Source of the DNA: Roseibacterium beibuensis
Lineage (GTDB): Bacteria > Pseudomonadota > Alphaproteobacteria > Rhodobacterales > Rhodobacteraceae
NCBI RefSeq assembly: GCF_039542305.1
Contig: NZ_BAABHW010000001.1
Location: 496,001 to 560,000, forward strand
Direction of reading: 5' to 3'
DNA: 64,000 nucleotides
Shown: piece after piece, positions 1-6,900 of the stretch
Layout: each line of letters starts with the position of its first letter
Position numbering within the stretch: position 1 is the first letter of the stretch
The notes under the pieces: generated by a model
Seen by the model: only the letters and a program-made list of their open reading frames with translations
What the model was told of the DNA's origin: nothing
Databases searched by the model: none
Position numbers and translations under genes: made by a program

Positions 1-45
1 TGATCGGACGACCTGAGACGACACCAATCCAAAAGGGAGCACACC

Positions 46-1017
46 ATGTTGGACCTTAAACTTCTCACGGGCGCGGGCCTGACCGCGCTGGCGCTGACGA
101 CCGGGGGCGCGATGGCGCAGGTCATTTCGATGGCCACCGGTGCGCAAGGCTCGCTCGCCTACAACTCGGGGCAGGCGGTGGCCGTGGTCGCCAATGACAA
201 TGGCCTGACCGTGCGCACGCAGCCGCTGGTCGGCTACATGCCGCTTCTGAACTCGGGCGAGGTCGATTTCGGCTACGTGAACGGCGCGGAGGCTGCCTTT
301 GCCTATACCGGCAGCGGCAACTTCGACCGTGAGCATCCGAACGTGCGCCTTGTCGGCACCATGTTCCCGCTGACCACCGGCGTCATGGCGCCTTGCGACA
401 TGGGCCTTCAGACCGTCGCCGACCTCGAAGGACGCGGCGACCTGCGGATCGCGTCGGAATACACCTCGTCCACGATCATTCCCTATTATATCGAGGGCAT
501 CCTGGCTTCGGGCGGCATGTCCTACGACGATTTCGAGCAGGTGCCGGTCTCGTCCTTCGTCGACGGAATCAACGCGCTGGGCGATGGCCTTGTCGATATC
601 GCGCTGGTCAGCCTGAATGCCGGTGCGGGCCAGCAGGCAGCGGTGCAGATGCAGGACCGTGGCGGCCTGTGCTACATCTCGATGGATGACAGCGAAGAGG
701 GCTTCGCGGCCTATGCCGAGGTTCTGCCCTCGGGCTCGATCCTGGCATTGCCCCAGAACGAGGATATCAACGGCCTGCAGGACTGGGGCGCCAACCTTGT
801 GGCGGTTCCCTGGATGCTGCTGACGAATGCCGACGTGGATGAAGAGGTGGTCTACAACCTGACCTCGATCATCCATCAGAACCAGGAAGCACTGGCCGCC
901 TCCTTCGGGGCCTTCGCGCGGGCGGACTTTGCCGACATGGCGCCGGCGAATGCCATGCCCTACCACCCCGGTGCGCTGCGCTATTACACCGAGGCCGGTG
1001 TGGCGACGCCCGAGTGA
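46..1017 (+). CDS. TAXI-family TRAP transporter solute-binding protein
   Basis: Encodes 323 residues with a Sec signal peptide (basic/hydrophobic N-terminus, cleavage probably after AMA near residue 24). The mature part starts with the TAXI-type pattern SMATGAQGSLAY, as in periplasmic binding proteins of the TAXI class of TRAP transporters, which capture a small organic ligand for a Na+-driven permease. A good Shine-Dalgarno (AAAAGGGAGC) precedes the ATG. No permease gene follows, so the permease lies left of the window or elsewhere. The length is typical for the family. The ligand cannot be told from sequence. Confidence 0.85.
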   Translation: MLDLKLLTGAGLTALALTTGGAMAQVISMATGAQGSLAYNSGQAVAVVANDNGLTVRTQPLVGYMPLLNSGEVDFGYVNGAEAAFAYTGSGNFDREHPNVRLVGTMFPLTTGVMAPCDMGLQTVADLEGRGDLRIASEYTSSTIIPYYIEGILASGGMSYDDFEQVPVSSFVDGINALGDGLVDIALVSLNAGAGQQAAVQMQDRGGLCYISMDDSEEGFAAYAEVLPSGSILALPQNEDINGLQDWGANLVAVPWMLLTNADVDEEVVYNLTSIIHQNQEALAASFGAFARADFADMAPANAMPYHPGALRYYTEAGVATPE

Positions 1018-1024
1018 CCTGACT

Positions 1025-1053
1025 GTCCGCCCCGGTCCATGGCCGGGGCGGAC
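1025..1053. terminator. Perfect GC hairpin after the TAXI gene
   Basis: An 11-bp perfect inverted repeat (GTCCGCCCCGG / CCGGGGCGGAC) with a 7-nt loop starts 7 nt after the stop codon. No T-run follows (CCCTTCC), so it may be a weak terminator or a 3' end stabiliser that separates the binding-protein gene from the next gene. Confidence 0.55.
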
Positions 1054-1081
1054 CCCTTCCATTGCGCGAGGATGACGCGAC

Positions 1082-1738
1082 ATGATGACGGTCCTGACGG
1101 CGGCCGACGGCCATGAACTCGACTGCTGGATGGCGAGTGCCCAGGGCGACCGGCGCGGCGGCCTCGTGATCGTTCAGGAGATTTTCGGGATCACCGATCA
1201 GTTGAAGGGCGTGGCCGACCGTTACGCCGCGCTCGGCTACGACGTGGCGATCCCCGCTCTGTTCGACCGCCATGAAAAGGGGGCGGTTATCCCCTTTGAC
1301 GAGGCACCGCGGGGCCGTGACATGATGCTGGCCTCGGATCTCGACCAGACGATGATGGATATCGACGCGGCTGTCGGGGCGCTTGCTGCGCGCGGCGGCA
1401 AGGTCGGTGTCATCGGTTTCTGCTGGGGTGGCGGGCTGGCCATTCGCTCGGCGCAGGTGCTGGACGTGGCCTGCGCCGTGTCCTTCTACGGCACGCGGCT
1501 GCCGCAATACCTCGACAAACCGTTGAAGGCCCCGGTGCTGGCCCATTTCGGCGCGCAGGACGATCACGTGCCGCCCGAGATGCGGGCCGAGGCCCAGGCC
1601 GCGCTGCCGGAGATGGAGGTGCACCTTTATGAGGCCGGGCATGCCTTCGCCAACGATGCGCGCCCGTCCTATGTGGCCGATGCCGCGGCAATGGCCCATG
1701 ATCGGACCGAGGCGTTCCTGGCAAAGCACCTGGCCTGA
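1082..1738 (+). CDS. dienelactone hydrolase family protein
   Basis: 218-residue alpha/beta hydrolase. The nucleophile elbow is GFCWGG (about residue 115), with Cys as nucleophile as in carboxymethylenebutenolidase. The acid/base residues are likely the Asp in AQDDHVP and the His in YEAGHAF, giving a Cys-Asp-His triad. The N-terminal IVQEIFG motif is also typical of the family. It is a cytoplasmic enzyme that hydrolyses dienelactones or related esters. No aromatic-degradation genes lie nearby, so the physiological substrate is unknown. It is separated from the preceding gene by a strong hairpin and followed by decayed DNA. Confidence 0.85.
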   Translation: MMTVLTAADGHELDCWMASAQGDRRGGLVIVQEIFGITDQLKGVADRYAALGYDVAIPALFDRHEKGAVIPFDEAPRGRDMMLASDLDQTMMDIDAAVGALAARGGKVGVIGFCWGGGLAIRSAQVLDVACAVSFYGTRLPQYLDKPLKAPVLAHFGAQDDHVPPEMRAEAQAALPEMEVHLYEAGHAFANDARPSYVADAAAMAHDRTEAFLAKHLA

Positions 1739-1774
1739 GAGCGCAGCGCCAGGGCAGGGCGTTCAGCCCCGCTC

Positions 1775-2231
1775 TGCCGGTGTTCAGCCCCGCGATCTGA
1801 AGCTTGACGTCGTATTGATCGGACCAGAACCACGGGCGCGCGACATAGGCGCGCCCTGTCCCAGCAGGGTTGCGGCGGTCGCCTCGGCCTGGTCGATGGC
1901 GTTGGGCACGCTGTCAAGGCAATGCGCCGCCCCGTCCACGGGAAGGAGGCGCAATCCCCGGCAGGCAGATCGGGTCGGCCCCGGTGGTCAGCGCAATCTG
2001 ATCGGCGGAGAGCGTGCCTGCGCCCTCCATCCGCAGGGTCATGCTGTCGGCGTCGATCGCGGCCACGCGTGTGGCGGTCAGCAGCGTGATGTCCTGATCG
2101 TCGTAGAAACCCGGCGGCCTGAGATAGACCTGTTCCTCGTCGATCGTGCGGGCCATCGCGGCCAGGTCTTCCCGAGAGATGCGGTCGATTTCGTCAAAGT
2201 CCCAGGCGGTGAGCGTCGTTGCATCATTCAT
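1775..2231 (-). pseudogene. degraded ferredoxin/rubredoxin-NAD reductase
   Basis: Remnant of an FAD-dependent ferredoxin reductase read leftward. Residues from 2231 down to about 1950 match the region around LRPPGFYDDQDITLLTATRV and QIALTTGADPICLPGI, including the conserved ALTTG. The preceding N-terminal FAD-binding GxGxxG segment is missing. The NAD-binding middle (roughly 200 residues in intact relatives) is deleted. The C-terminal part resumes in another frame as LDSVPNAIDQAEATAATLLG (about 1857-1917). A single lost base near 1848 then shifts it to ARPWFWSDQYDVKLQIAGL, a hallmark of this family. At least three lesions make it non-functional. Confidence 0.8.
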
Positions 2232-2511
2232 CTCGATACTCCGTGCCGAGGTTGAACCGGTTTGCCACGAAGCTTTCGATCGGCCGGAAATCCCCGCAGC
2301 GCAGGCACCTGACGGATCTGTCTTGGTTTTTCGGTCCGGGTAAGCGGTAGATGGCGCGCGATCCCGATGAGCATCGGGTCAGCCGGTTGCGGATCGCATG
2401 GCGCGATTTGCCCGGTCGCGGAAGGGAAGGTGCAAGATGAAAGGCGGTGTTCAGGACATCTGCGTCCGCGACGGATCGGGCTGGAGCTTTGCCGCCCTGC
2501 CGCCAGACAAT

Positions 2512-2790
2512 GCGCGCGACAGGATCATGAGCGCTGCGGCCTTCGTGGTCTGCAATCATGGGTTCGCCGCGACCGGGATCGACTCCATCCTGAACCGGGC
2601 GGGCACCGCGAAGGCCACGCTCTAGCACCACTTCGGCTCCAAGGAGGAATCGATCGCCGCCGTCCTGGAGGCCGAGGGTGAAACCTGGCGCAACTGGTTC
2701 TTCTGGCGACTGGCGGGGTGGAGGGCCCCGCCCAGCACCGCACCCTTGCCGTTTTCGACGTTCCGGAGGAGTGCGAACTTGCGCTCGCGA
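2512..2790 (+). pseudogene. TetR-family regulator with amber stop and frameshift
   Basis: A TetR-type DNA-binding domain is readable from 2512: RDRIMSAAAFVVCNHGFAAT, then GIDSILNRAGTAKATL, a TAG stop at 2623-2625, then HHFGSKEESIAAVLEAEGE. In intact proteins the stop position is Tyr (LYHHFGSK), so one base change made the stop. Near 2706 the frame shifts; the ligand-domain start (ATGGVEGPAQHRTLAVFDV) continues in a different frame and fades after about 2790. It lies divergent from the decayed ferredoxin reductase, and the two may once have been a regulator-target pair. Confidence 0.8.
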
Positions 2791-3078
2791 TTTCTTACGA
2801 AATGACCGGCCCTGACCGCATCCAGAGTGGTCTGTATGCCCCGATGCACCCGGCAGGCAGACTATCCGCCGATCCTTCGAAACAAGGCCACAGACTGGCC
2901 ATTTCGAGAACAGGCCGGTGGATGCGAAGGTGCCAACCCGAGACCCTCCGCCCGGACCGAACGATGTAACCATTCGGACCGAGCGCCAAGGTGTAGTCCC
3001 AAAGGACGGTCTTTATGCGGCCTAGGCGCAGGCGATCATTCGCGTGTCCCCGGCTGTGCGGCGCGACCGTCCTTCGAG
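2791..3078. other. stretch without recognisable genes
   Basis: Between the fading TetR remnant and the end of the puc operon I see no coding pattern with family resemblance and no repeat. It is probably decayed coding DNA. Confidence 0.5.
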
Positions 3079-3102
3079 CGATCTCGCGTCAGCGCGAGAT
3101 CG
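3079..3102 (-). terminator. perfect hairpin over the last stop codon of the puc operon
   Basis: CGATCTCGCG and CGCGAGATCG form a perfect 10-bp stem with a 4-nt loop. On the minus strand the loop is CTGA and contains the TGA stop of the repeat-protein gene. No T-run follows. It could protect the 3' end of the operon transcript or act as a terminator. Confidence 0.6.
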
Positions 3103-3778
3103 TCGGCCAGTTCAGCATCCGCGACAGCGGCTTGTCCCCGCCGGGGGTGACCGACTTATGGCGCGGTTTGTTCGACAGAAGCGGGGTGGGCCAGAACGAC
3201 TCCGACATGAAGCGGTGATCCTCCATCACGGATTTCTTACGCGGCTTGTCCGAGACGAGGGGCATCGGCCAGATGCCCTGCGACATGAACTTGCCGCCTT
3301 TCATCACGGCATTTTCCGGCGGCTTCCGCTTGCTCAGCAGCTTGAGGCCCCAACCCGGTGTGACCAACCCGTTGCGCTTGCTGTCCACGCTCTTGCGGGA
3401 GGTGAAGAAAAGCGGGTGATCCGTCAGGATCTTCGGCGCGGACTTGGCGGGTGCATCCTTGACGAAGTTTTCCTCGTCCACCTTGCCCATGTCCACGGTG
3501 TCTTCGGCAGCCAGAAGATCGCGTGCGATGGTGGTGGCGGTCAGCGGCTTGTAGCTCGCGCGCACGATGAACACCGCTGCGTCGCCTTCGAGCTGCTTCA
3601 TGTAGGCGCTGGCCGTCTTGTCCTTGACGCCTGCCTTTTTCATGGTTTCGGCGGGTTCCTTGGACGCCGTCGTGACCACGATGACGTCATCATGGGGGAA
3701 CCCCATGACCTTCATGCGTTCTGCCAGCGCGAGCGCCGGTGCCTTGGAGGCGAATAGCCGTGTGATTACCGTTGTCAT
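3089..3778 (-). CDS. uncharacterised tandem-repeat protein ending the puc operon
   Basis: 229 residues, not recognised as a named family. Residues 1-105 look like a small globular alpha/beta domain (ITRLFASKAPALALAERM, then a beta-rich DDVIVVTTAS), vaguely like stress-protein domains that start with a similar strand-helix pattern. Residues 163-214 hold two 26-residue repeats: KFMSQGIWPMPLVSDKPRKK and RFMSESFWPTPLLSNKPRHK, each followed by SV. Weaker flanking copies lie around residues 137-162 and 215-229 (NWPTISR). No signal peptide or clear membrane helix is visible. Its ATG overlaps the pucC stop (ATGA), so the two are translationally coupled. The position matches that of pucDE in R. capsulatus, so a role in LH2 assembly or stability is plausible but inferred. 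Confidence 0.75.
   Translation of the reverse strand: MTTVITRLFASKAPALALAERMKVMGFPHDDVIVVTTASKEPAETMKKAGVKDKTASAYMKQLEGDAAVFIVRASYKPLTATTIARDLLAAEDTVDMGKVDEENFVKDAPAKSAPKILTDHPLFFTSRKSVDSKRNGLVTPGWGLKLLSKRKPPENAVMKGGKFMSQGIWPMPLVSDKPRKKSVMEDHRFMSESFWPTPLLSNKPRHKSVTPGGDKPLSRMLNWPTISR
3137..3292 (-). repeat. two 78-bp in-frame tandem repeats
   Basis: Units 3215-3292 and 3137-3214 each encode 26 residues with the shared core FMS-x3-WP-x-PL-x-S-x-KPR-x-KSV. The basic KPR-x-K patch and the Trp-Pro turn are strictly kept while the linking residues vary, which suggests selection on a repeated binding element. Confidence 0.8.
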
Positions 3779-5217
3779 GGGACCTCCATCTGGGTGGTTT
3801 GTTGCTCGGAAGCAACCGTTTTGGCGCGCGTCTTGCGCTGCCGGATAACCATTGGAACCGCAATCATGATCGCCGCTGCAAGGAACGCGATTTCGACCAT
3901 GAATACGACGTTATAGGGCGTGTAGGCTTCGAGTCCATCGACGGGACGCAGCTCGACCAGAATATCGCGCACGATCCCTGCAAGGGCGGCGCCGATACCG
4001 GCGCAGCTTGCCTGAACAGCGCCCCATGCGCCGAGCGACAGGCCGATCTGGTCTGCCGAGGCCGCGCGCATCGTGGCGGTCAGGGTCGCATGGCCAAAGA
4101 GCCCGGCCCCGATCCCGGTGGCCAGCGTGCCGGCGAGGAACAGGGGCGTGCCCATGATCGTGGGCGACAGGATGAAGGCGATGAAGCCGGGGATGCCGAT
4201 CAATGCCCCGACCGAGCCCAGTTGGGCCGGACGCCCGCCCGTCGCCAGCGCTTTGGAGGCATAGCCGAAGCCCAGAAGCGTCCCCGCGGCGAGCAGCGCC
4301 GTCAGCCGCGTTGTTTCGGCGACGGAAAAGCCGAGCGCCTGCGCGCCGTAGGGTTCGAGAAGCACATCCGCCATGCCGAAGCCGAAGGTGCCAAGGCCGA
4401 TCACGACCAGCAAACGCATCATGTCGGGGCGGGCGACCAGCAGGCGCCAGGCCTCTCGGAAGGTGGGCGGCATCGACCCGGCCAGCCTTTGGGCCCGGGC
4501 GCGGTCGCGCGCCTCCTGCTGCCAGATCGCGATCAGGTTCAGGGCCACGGTCACGACGGCGGTGCCCTGGATCACCTGGATCAGTCGACCGGGCGTGTAA
4601 TTCGAAAGCAGCGCGCCATAGACCAGCGCGCTGACCACCATGCCGATCAGCAGCATGACATACATCAGGCCCACGACCTTGGGGTGGTCCTCTTCCCGGA
4701 CGAGGTCGGTCGCCAGCGCGAGGCCCGCCGTCTGAACGGTGTGGGCGCCCGCCCCGACCAGAAGGAAGGACAGTGCGGCCGATGACAGGCCAATCCAGCG
4801 CGGCGCGTCCACGGCCTCGGCGAAGCCGGAGAGTACCAGTAGCGCGAAGGGCATGAACGCGAAGCCACCGAACTGGTAAAGCGTTCCCTTCCAGATGAAG
4901 GGAACTCGACGCCAGCCAAGCGCAGAGACATGGGTGTCGGATTTGAACCCGATCAGGGTTCTGAACGGGGCGAAGACAAGGGGCAGGGCCAGCATGCCGG
5001 CGACCAATGTCGCGGGCACCCCGAGCTCCACGATCATGACCCGGTTCAGGGTCCCCACCAGAAGGACAAGCGCCATGCCGACCGTGACCTGGAACAGCGA
5101 CAGACGCAGAAGTTGCCGGAGAGGAACGTCCTCGGTCGCCACATCGGCGAAAGGGAGATACCGCGGCGTAATGCGCGACAGCTTTGTCAGGGCATATTGG
5201 CGGTAGTTGAACGGCAT
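3775..5217 (-). CDS. pucC: PucC, LH2 assembly / bacteriochlorophyll-delivery MFS protein
   Basis: 480 residues from the ATG at 5217 (MPFNYRQYALTKLSRITPRY). Upstream in-frame starts would add a tail that covers the stem-loop after pucA and shows no family features. It belongs to the BCD (bacteriochlorophyll delivery) branch of the major facilitator superfamily with about 12 membrane helices. Typical features include RFVxFGFGMADVLLEPYG-like and GTLATGIGAGLFGHATLTA segments. PucC proteins are needed for LH2 accumulation in the intracytoplasmic membrane. It lies 115 bp after pucA, behind a strong stem-loop, and overlaps the next gene by 4 bp. Confidence 0.92.
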   Translation of the reverse strand: MPFNYRQYALTKLSRITPRYLPFADVATEDVPLRQLLRLSLFQVTVGMALVLLVGTLNRVMIVELGVPATLVAGMLALPLVFAPFRTLIGFKSDTHVSALGWRRVPFIWKGTLYQFGGFAFMPFALLVLSGFAEAVDAPRWIGLSSAALSFLLVGAGAHTVQTAGLALATDLVREEDHPKVVGLMYVMLLIGMVVSALVYGALLSNYTPGRLIQVIQGTAVVTVALNLIAIWQQEARDRARAQRLAGSMPPTFREAWRLLVARPDMMRLLVVIGLGTFGFGMADVLLEPYGAQALGFSVAETTRLTALLAAGTLLGFGYASKALATGGRPAQLGSVGALIGIPGFIAFILSPTIMGTPLFLAGTLATGIGAGLFGHATLTATMRAASADQIGLSLGAWGAVQASCAGIGAALAGIVRDILVELRPVDGLEAYTPYNVVFMVEIAFLAAAIMIAVPMVIRQRKTRAKTVASEQQTTQMEVP

Positions 5218-5289
5218 CACCTTGCGTCCCGGCGGGGGGGGGCCACGACCGCCGAAAAGGCGGTGCGTGGCGATCATCCGGAGGAATTT

Positions 5290-5320
5290 CCTGTGGCCCC
5301 GATAGCGGTGGGGCCACAGG
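5290..5320 (-). terminator. stem-loop between pucA and pucC
   Basis: An 11-bp perfect stem (CCTGTGGCCCC / GGGGCCACAGG) with a 9-nt loop starts 12 nt after the pucA stop. On the minus strand it is followed by AAATTCC, not a T-run. In related bacteria such hairpins stabilise the short pucBA mRNA and let only part of transcription reach pucC, which gives excess antenna peptide over the assembly factor. Confidence 0.75.
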
Positions 5321-5332
5321 CTTGCAGAAGCG

Positions 5333-5626
5333 TTATTCCACCAGAGGAGGTGCGACGCTCGCCGATGCAAGAACATCGACGGGCAGTTCGCCGTCGAGCG
5401 TGGCGGCGTAGGATGCCGACTCTGCCTCGGGTGCGACCAGCGCTGCTTCGGCGGTTGCTGCTGCGGCGGTGGTGCCGAGCGGCTGGCCTTGCAGGTAGTC
5501 GTTGTACCAGCTGGTGTAGCTCAGGACGGCAACGTGCGTGGCGAAACCAGCCACGGCAACTGCGCCGAGGAACACCGGAATGCCGACGGTCGGCTTAACA
5601 ACCAACCAGATTTTTGCATTGTTCAT
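5333..5626 (-). CDS. pucA: LH2 antenna alpha subunit with long C-terminal tail
   Basis: 97 residues. The first 47 are a standard LH2 alpha chain: N-terminal MNNAKIWLVVKPTVGIP, one membrane helix, and His31, the ligand of the B850 bacteriochlorophyll. Positions 44-45 are Tyr-Leu where B800-850 complexes usually have two aromatics (YY or YW). After QG47 an Ala/Pro/Glu-rich tail of about 50 residues follows (TAAAATAEAALVAPEAE and onward), whereas usual alpha chains end near residue 53-60. A very strong Shine-Dalgarno (AAGGAGGAT) overlaps the pucB stop, so the two are co-translated. It binds bacteriochlorophyll and carotenoid in the intracytoplasmic membrane together with PucB. Confidence 0.93.
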   Translation of the reverse strand: MNNAKIWLVVKPTVGIPVFLGAVAVAGFATHVAVLSYTSWYNDYLQGQPLGTTAAAATAEAALVAPEAESASYAATLDGELPVDVLASASVAPPLVE

Positions 5627-5638
5627 GGTGTATCCTCC

Positions 5639-5794
5639 TTACCCGAGCCAAGGCGTGGCAACTGCGGTCAGCAGGTGCGCCAACAGGGCGATGGCCCCGA
5701 AAACGCGGGTGCCGTCGATGAGGTAGCTATGCACCTCTTCGGCCTCGCTCAGCGTCAGGCCTGTCGGCCATACTTTGTCTGGATCATCTGACAT
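5639..5794 (-). CDS. pucB: LH2 antenna beta subunit
   Basis: 51 residues, MSDDPDKVWPTGLTLSEAEE at the N-terminus and ATPWLG at the C-terminus, an almost textbook LH2 beta chain. His22 (EEVHSYL) and His40 (ALLAHLL) are the two conserved histidines; His40 ligates B850 in the membrane helix. The Shine-Dalgarno GAGGAG lies 6-11 nt before the ATG at 5794. It is the first gene of the puc operon, about 107 nt after the predicted transcription start. The stop codon overlaps the Shine-Dalgarno of pucA. Confidence 0.95.
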   Translation of the reverse strand: MSDDPDKVWPTGLTLSEAEEVHSYLIDGTRVFGAIALLAHLLTAVATPWLG

Positions 5795-5907
5795 TCTGAT
5801 CTCCTCTTCCGTTCAGATGTTCAGAAACAAGCGACGACCCCGGACGACATGTCGGCGATCAATCTCTCATTTCCCCGGCGGAAACTGGTCTACGCCCCGC
5901 CGACTTG

Positions 5908-5936
5908 ATTATGTCCAGTTGAGTTTACACTTTCAA
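5908..5936 (-). promoter_or_regulatory. puc operon sigma70-type promoter
   Basis: Read on the minus strand: -35 TTGAAA (5931-5936), a 17-bp spacer, and -10 CATAAT (5908-5913). The start of transcription would be near 5901. The spacer is filled exactly by a PpsR-type box, which fits repression by blocking RNA polymerase. Confidence 0.7.
5912..5929. promoter_or_regulatory. PpsR/CrtJ-type box 1
   Basis: TGT-N12-ACA palindrome (TGTCCAGTTGAGTTTACA), the known target pattern of the aerobic photosynthesis repressor PpsR/CrtJ. It lies between the -10 and -35 elements of the puc promoter. Confidence 0.75.
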
Positions 5937-5937
5937 C

Positions 5938-5955
5938 TGTAAACGTAAGGCTACA
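5938..5955. promoter_or_regulatory. PpsR/CrtJ-type box 2
   Basis: A second TGT-N12-ACA site (TGTAAACGTAAGGCTACA), 8 bp from the first (centre to centre 26 bp), just upstream of the -35. Tandem boxes at short spacing suggest cooperative binding. Confidence 0.75.
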
Positions 5956-6600
5956 GTTGTGGATCTGGCTGGGTGGCGCCATGAAAGTGAAAAGATTATT
6001 GTGATATTTTTCAAGGGATTGCGTTTTTGTCCTGCGTCAATGTCGGGCGACGGGTGCGCACATGTTTCCACATGTCGCACTTCCCCGCAGGCGCGTTGAC
6101 CTGTGCTTTTCAGAGGTTCGACAGGAGAGTATTGCGGGTCGCCGGCCCTGATCCGAACCATTTAGGGGTTATTTCACGTGTCGGATTCTCGGTCCTGCCT
6201 GCTGAGTCGTTTCTTGAAGGCAGGAGAGTGGCGCGCGCATTCACTGAGGTTCCCCCGGCACTCGGACTGCATGGCCGTCAGGGCGACACCATGGGCGCGA
6301 CAATCACAATCAGCGGCGCCCAGAGGGAGTCGCGAAGGAAGCGCCGAGTTTCCCGGATGATCCAGGCCAGTGGACTCCCGGTCGTGGCGGTGATGGCGAA
6401 AAGCAGGATGCCATCGGCAGCGTGATCGGTTCGACGTTGCAGTCGACCACCGCCACGTCGGGTGGCTCAGGCGCACATCCCGTTGCCGAACCGGACGACG
6501 AACAGAAAGGATGCCGGGATGGGTGTGGTTGTGGATAACCTTGGATCGGGTCTTTAAAGTGAAATCATTCAGCGAATATTCGCAAGGATTTGGCAATTAA
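5956..6600. other. intergenic stretch upstream of puc promoter
   Basis: No gene recognised in about 640 bp. The only clear structure is an isolated hairpin at 6193-6225. Open frames here have no family resemblance; the area looks like decayed DNA plus distal puc upstream sequence. Confidence 0.5.
6193..6225. repeat. isolated inverted repeat
   Basis: TCCTGCCT and AGGCAGGA flank a 17-nt loop. It adjoins no recognised gene and may be the relic of a terminator. Confidence 0.4.
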
Positions 6601-6765
6601 TTGTTCGAAAAGATCTATGATTGTCCTGTCGATCCGATCATGATCGGGGCGGAATACTTCGCGAATGACCCTCGGCAGGACAAACTCAACCTCACCGTGG
6701 GCATCTATCAGGATGAACGCGGACAAACGCCCATTCTGCACGTCGTCAATGTGGCCTTCGGCCAA
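6601..6765 (+). pseudogene. N-terminal remnant of an aromatic/aspartate aminotransferase
   Basis: About 50 residues from a TTG at 6601 resemble the N-terminus of class I aromatic-amino-acid aminotransferases: LFEKIYDCPVDPIM, then NDPRQDKLNLTVGIYQDERG, then QTPILHVVNVA (intact enzymes: DPRxDKIDLGVGVYKDxxGxTPVxxAVKxAE). The resemblance stops near 6765 and no PLP-lysine region follows. This is a truncated, decayed copy. Confidence 0.65.
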
Positions 6766-6900
6766 AAGGGAATGATCGCCCAAGCTGTCCCCATCGCTTT
6801 GCGCGGGGCAGACGGCAGAAACCGCGCGCCCGACCACGGCCAATCTGGCGACCGCCGTGCGCGGGCCGTCACGCCCGCACCGGCCTTTTGGTCATGCCGA

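Noticed and set aside
5217..5376. Longer PucC start at 5376
   Set aside because: The extra 53 residues would cover the stem-loop and the end of pucA and are unlike any PucC N-terminus; MPFNYRQYALTKL at 5217 fits the family.
6278..6466. Minus-strand frame with a hydrophobic stretch (ILLFAITATTG and WAPLIVIVAP)
   Set aside because: Looks like a membrane segment, but there is no start with ribosome site, no family match known to me, and the neighbourhood is decayed.
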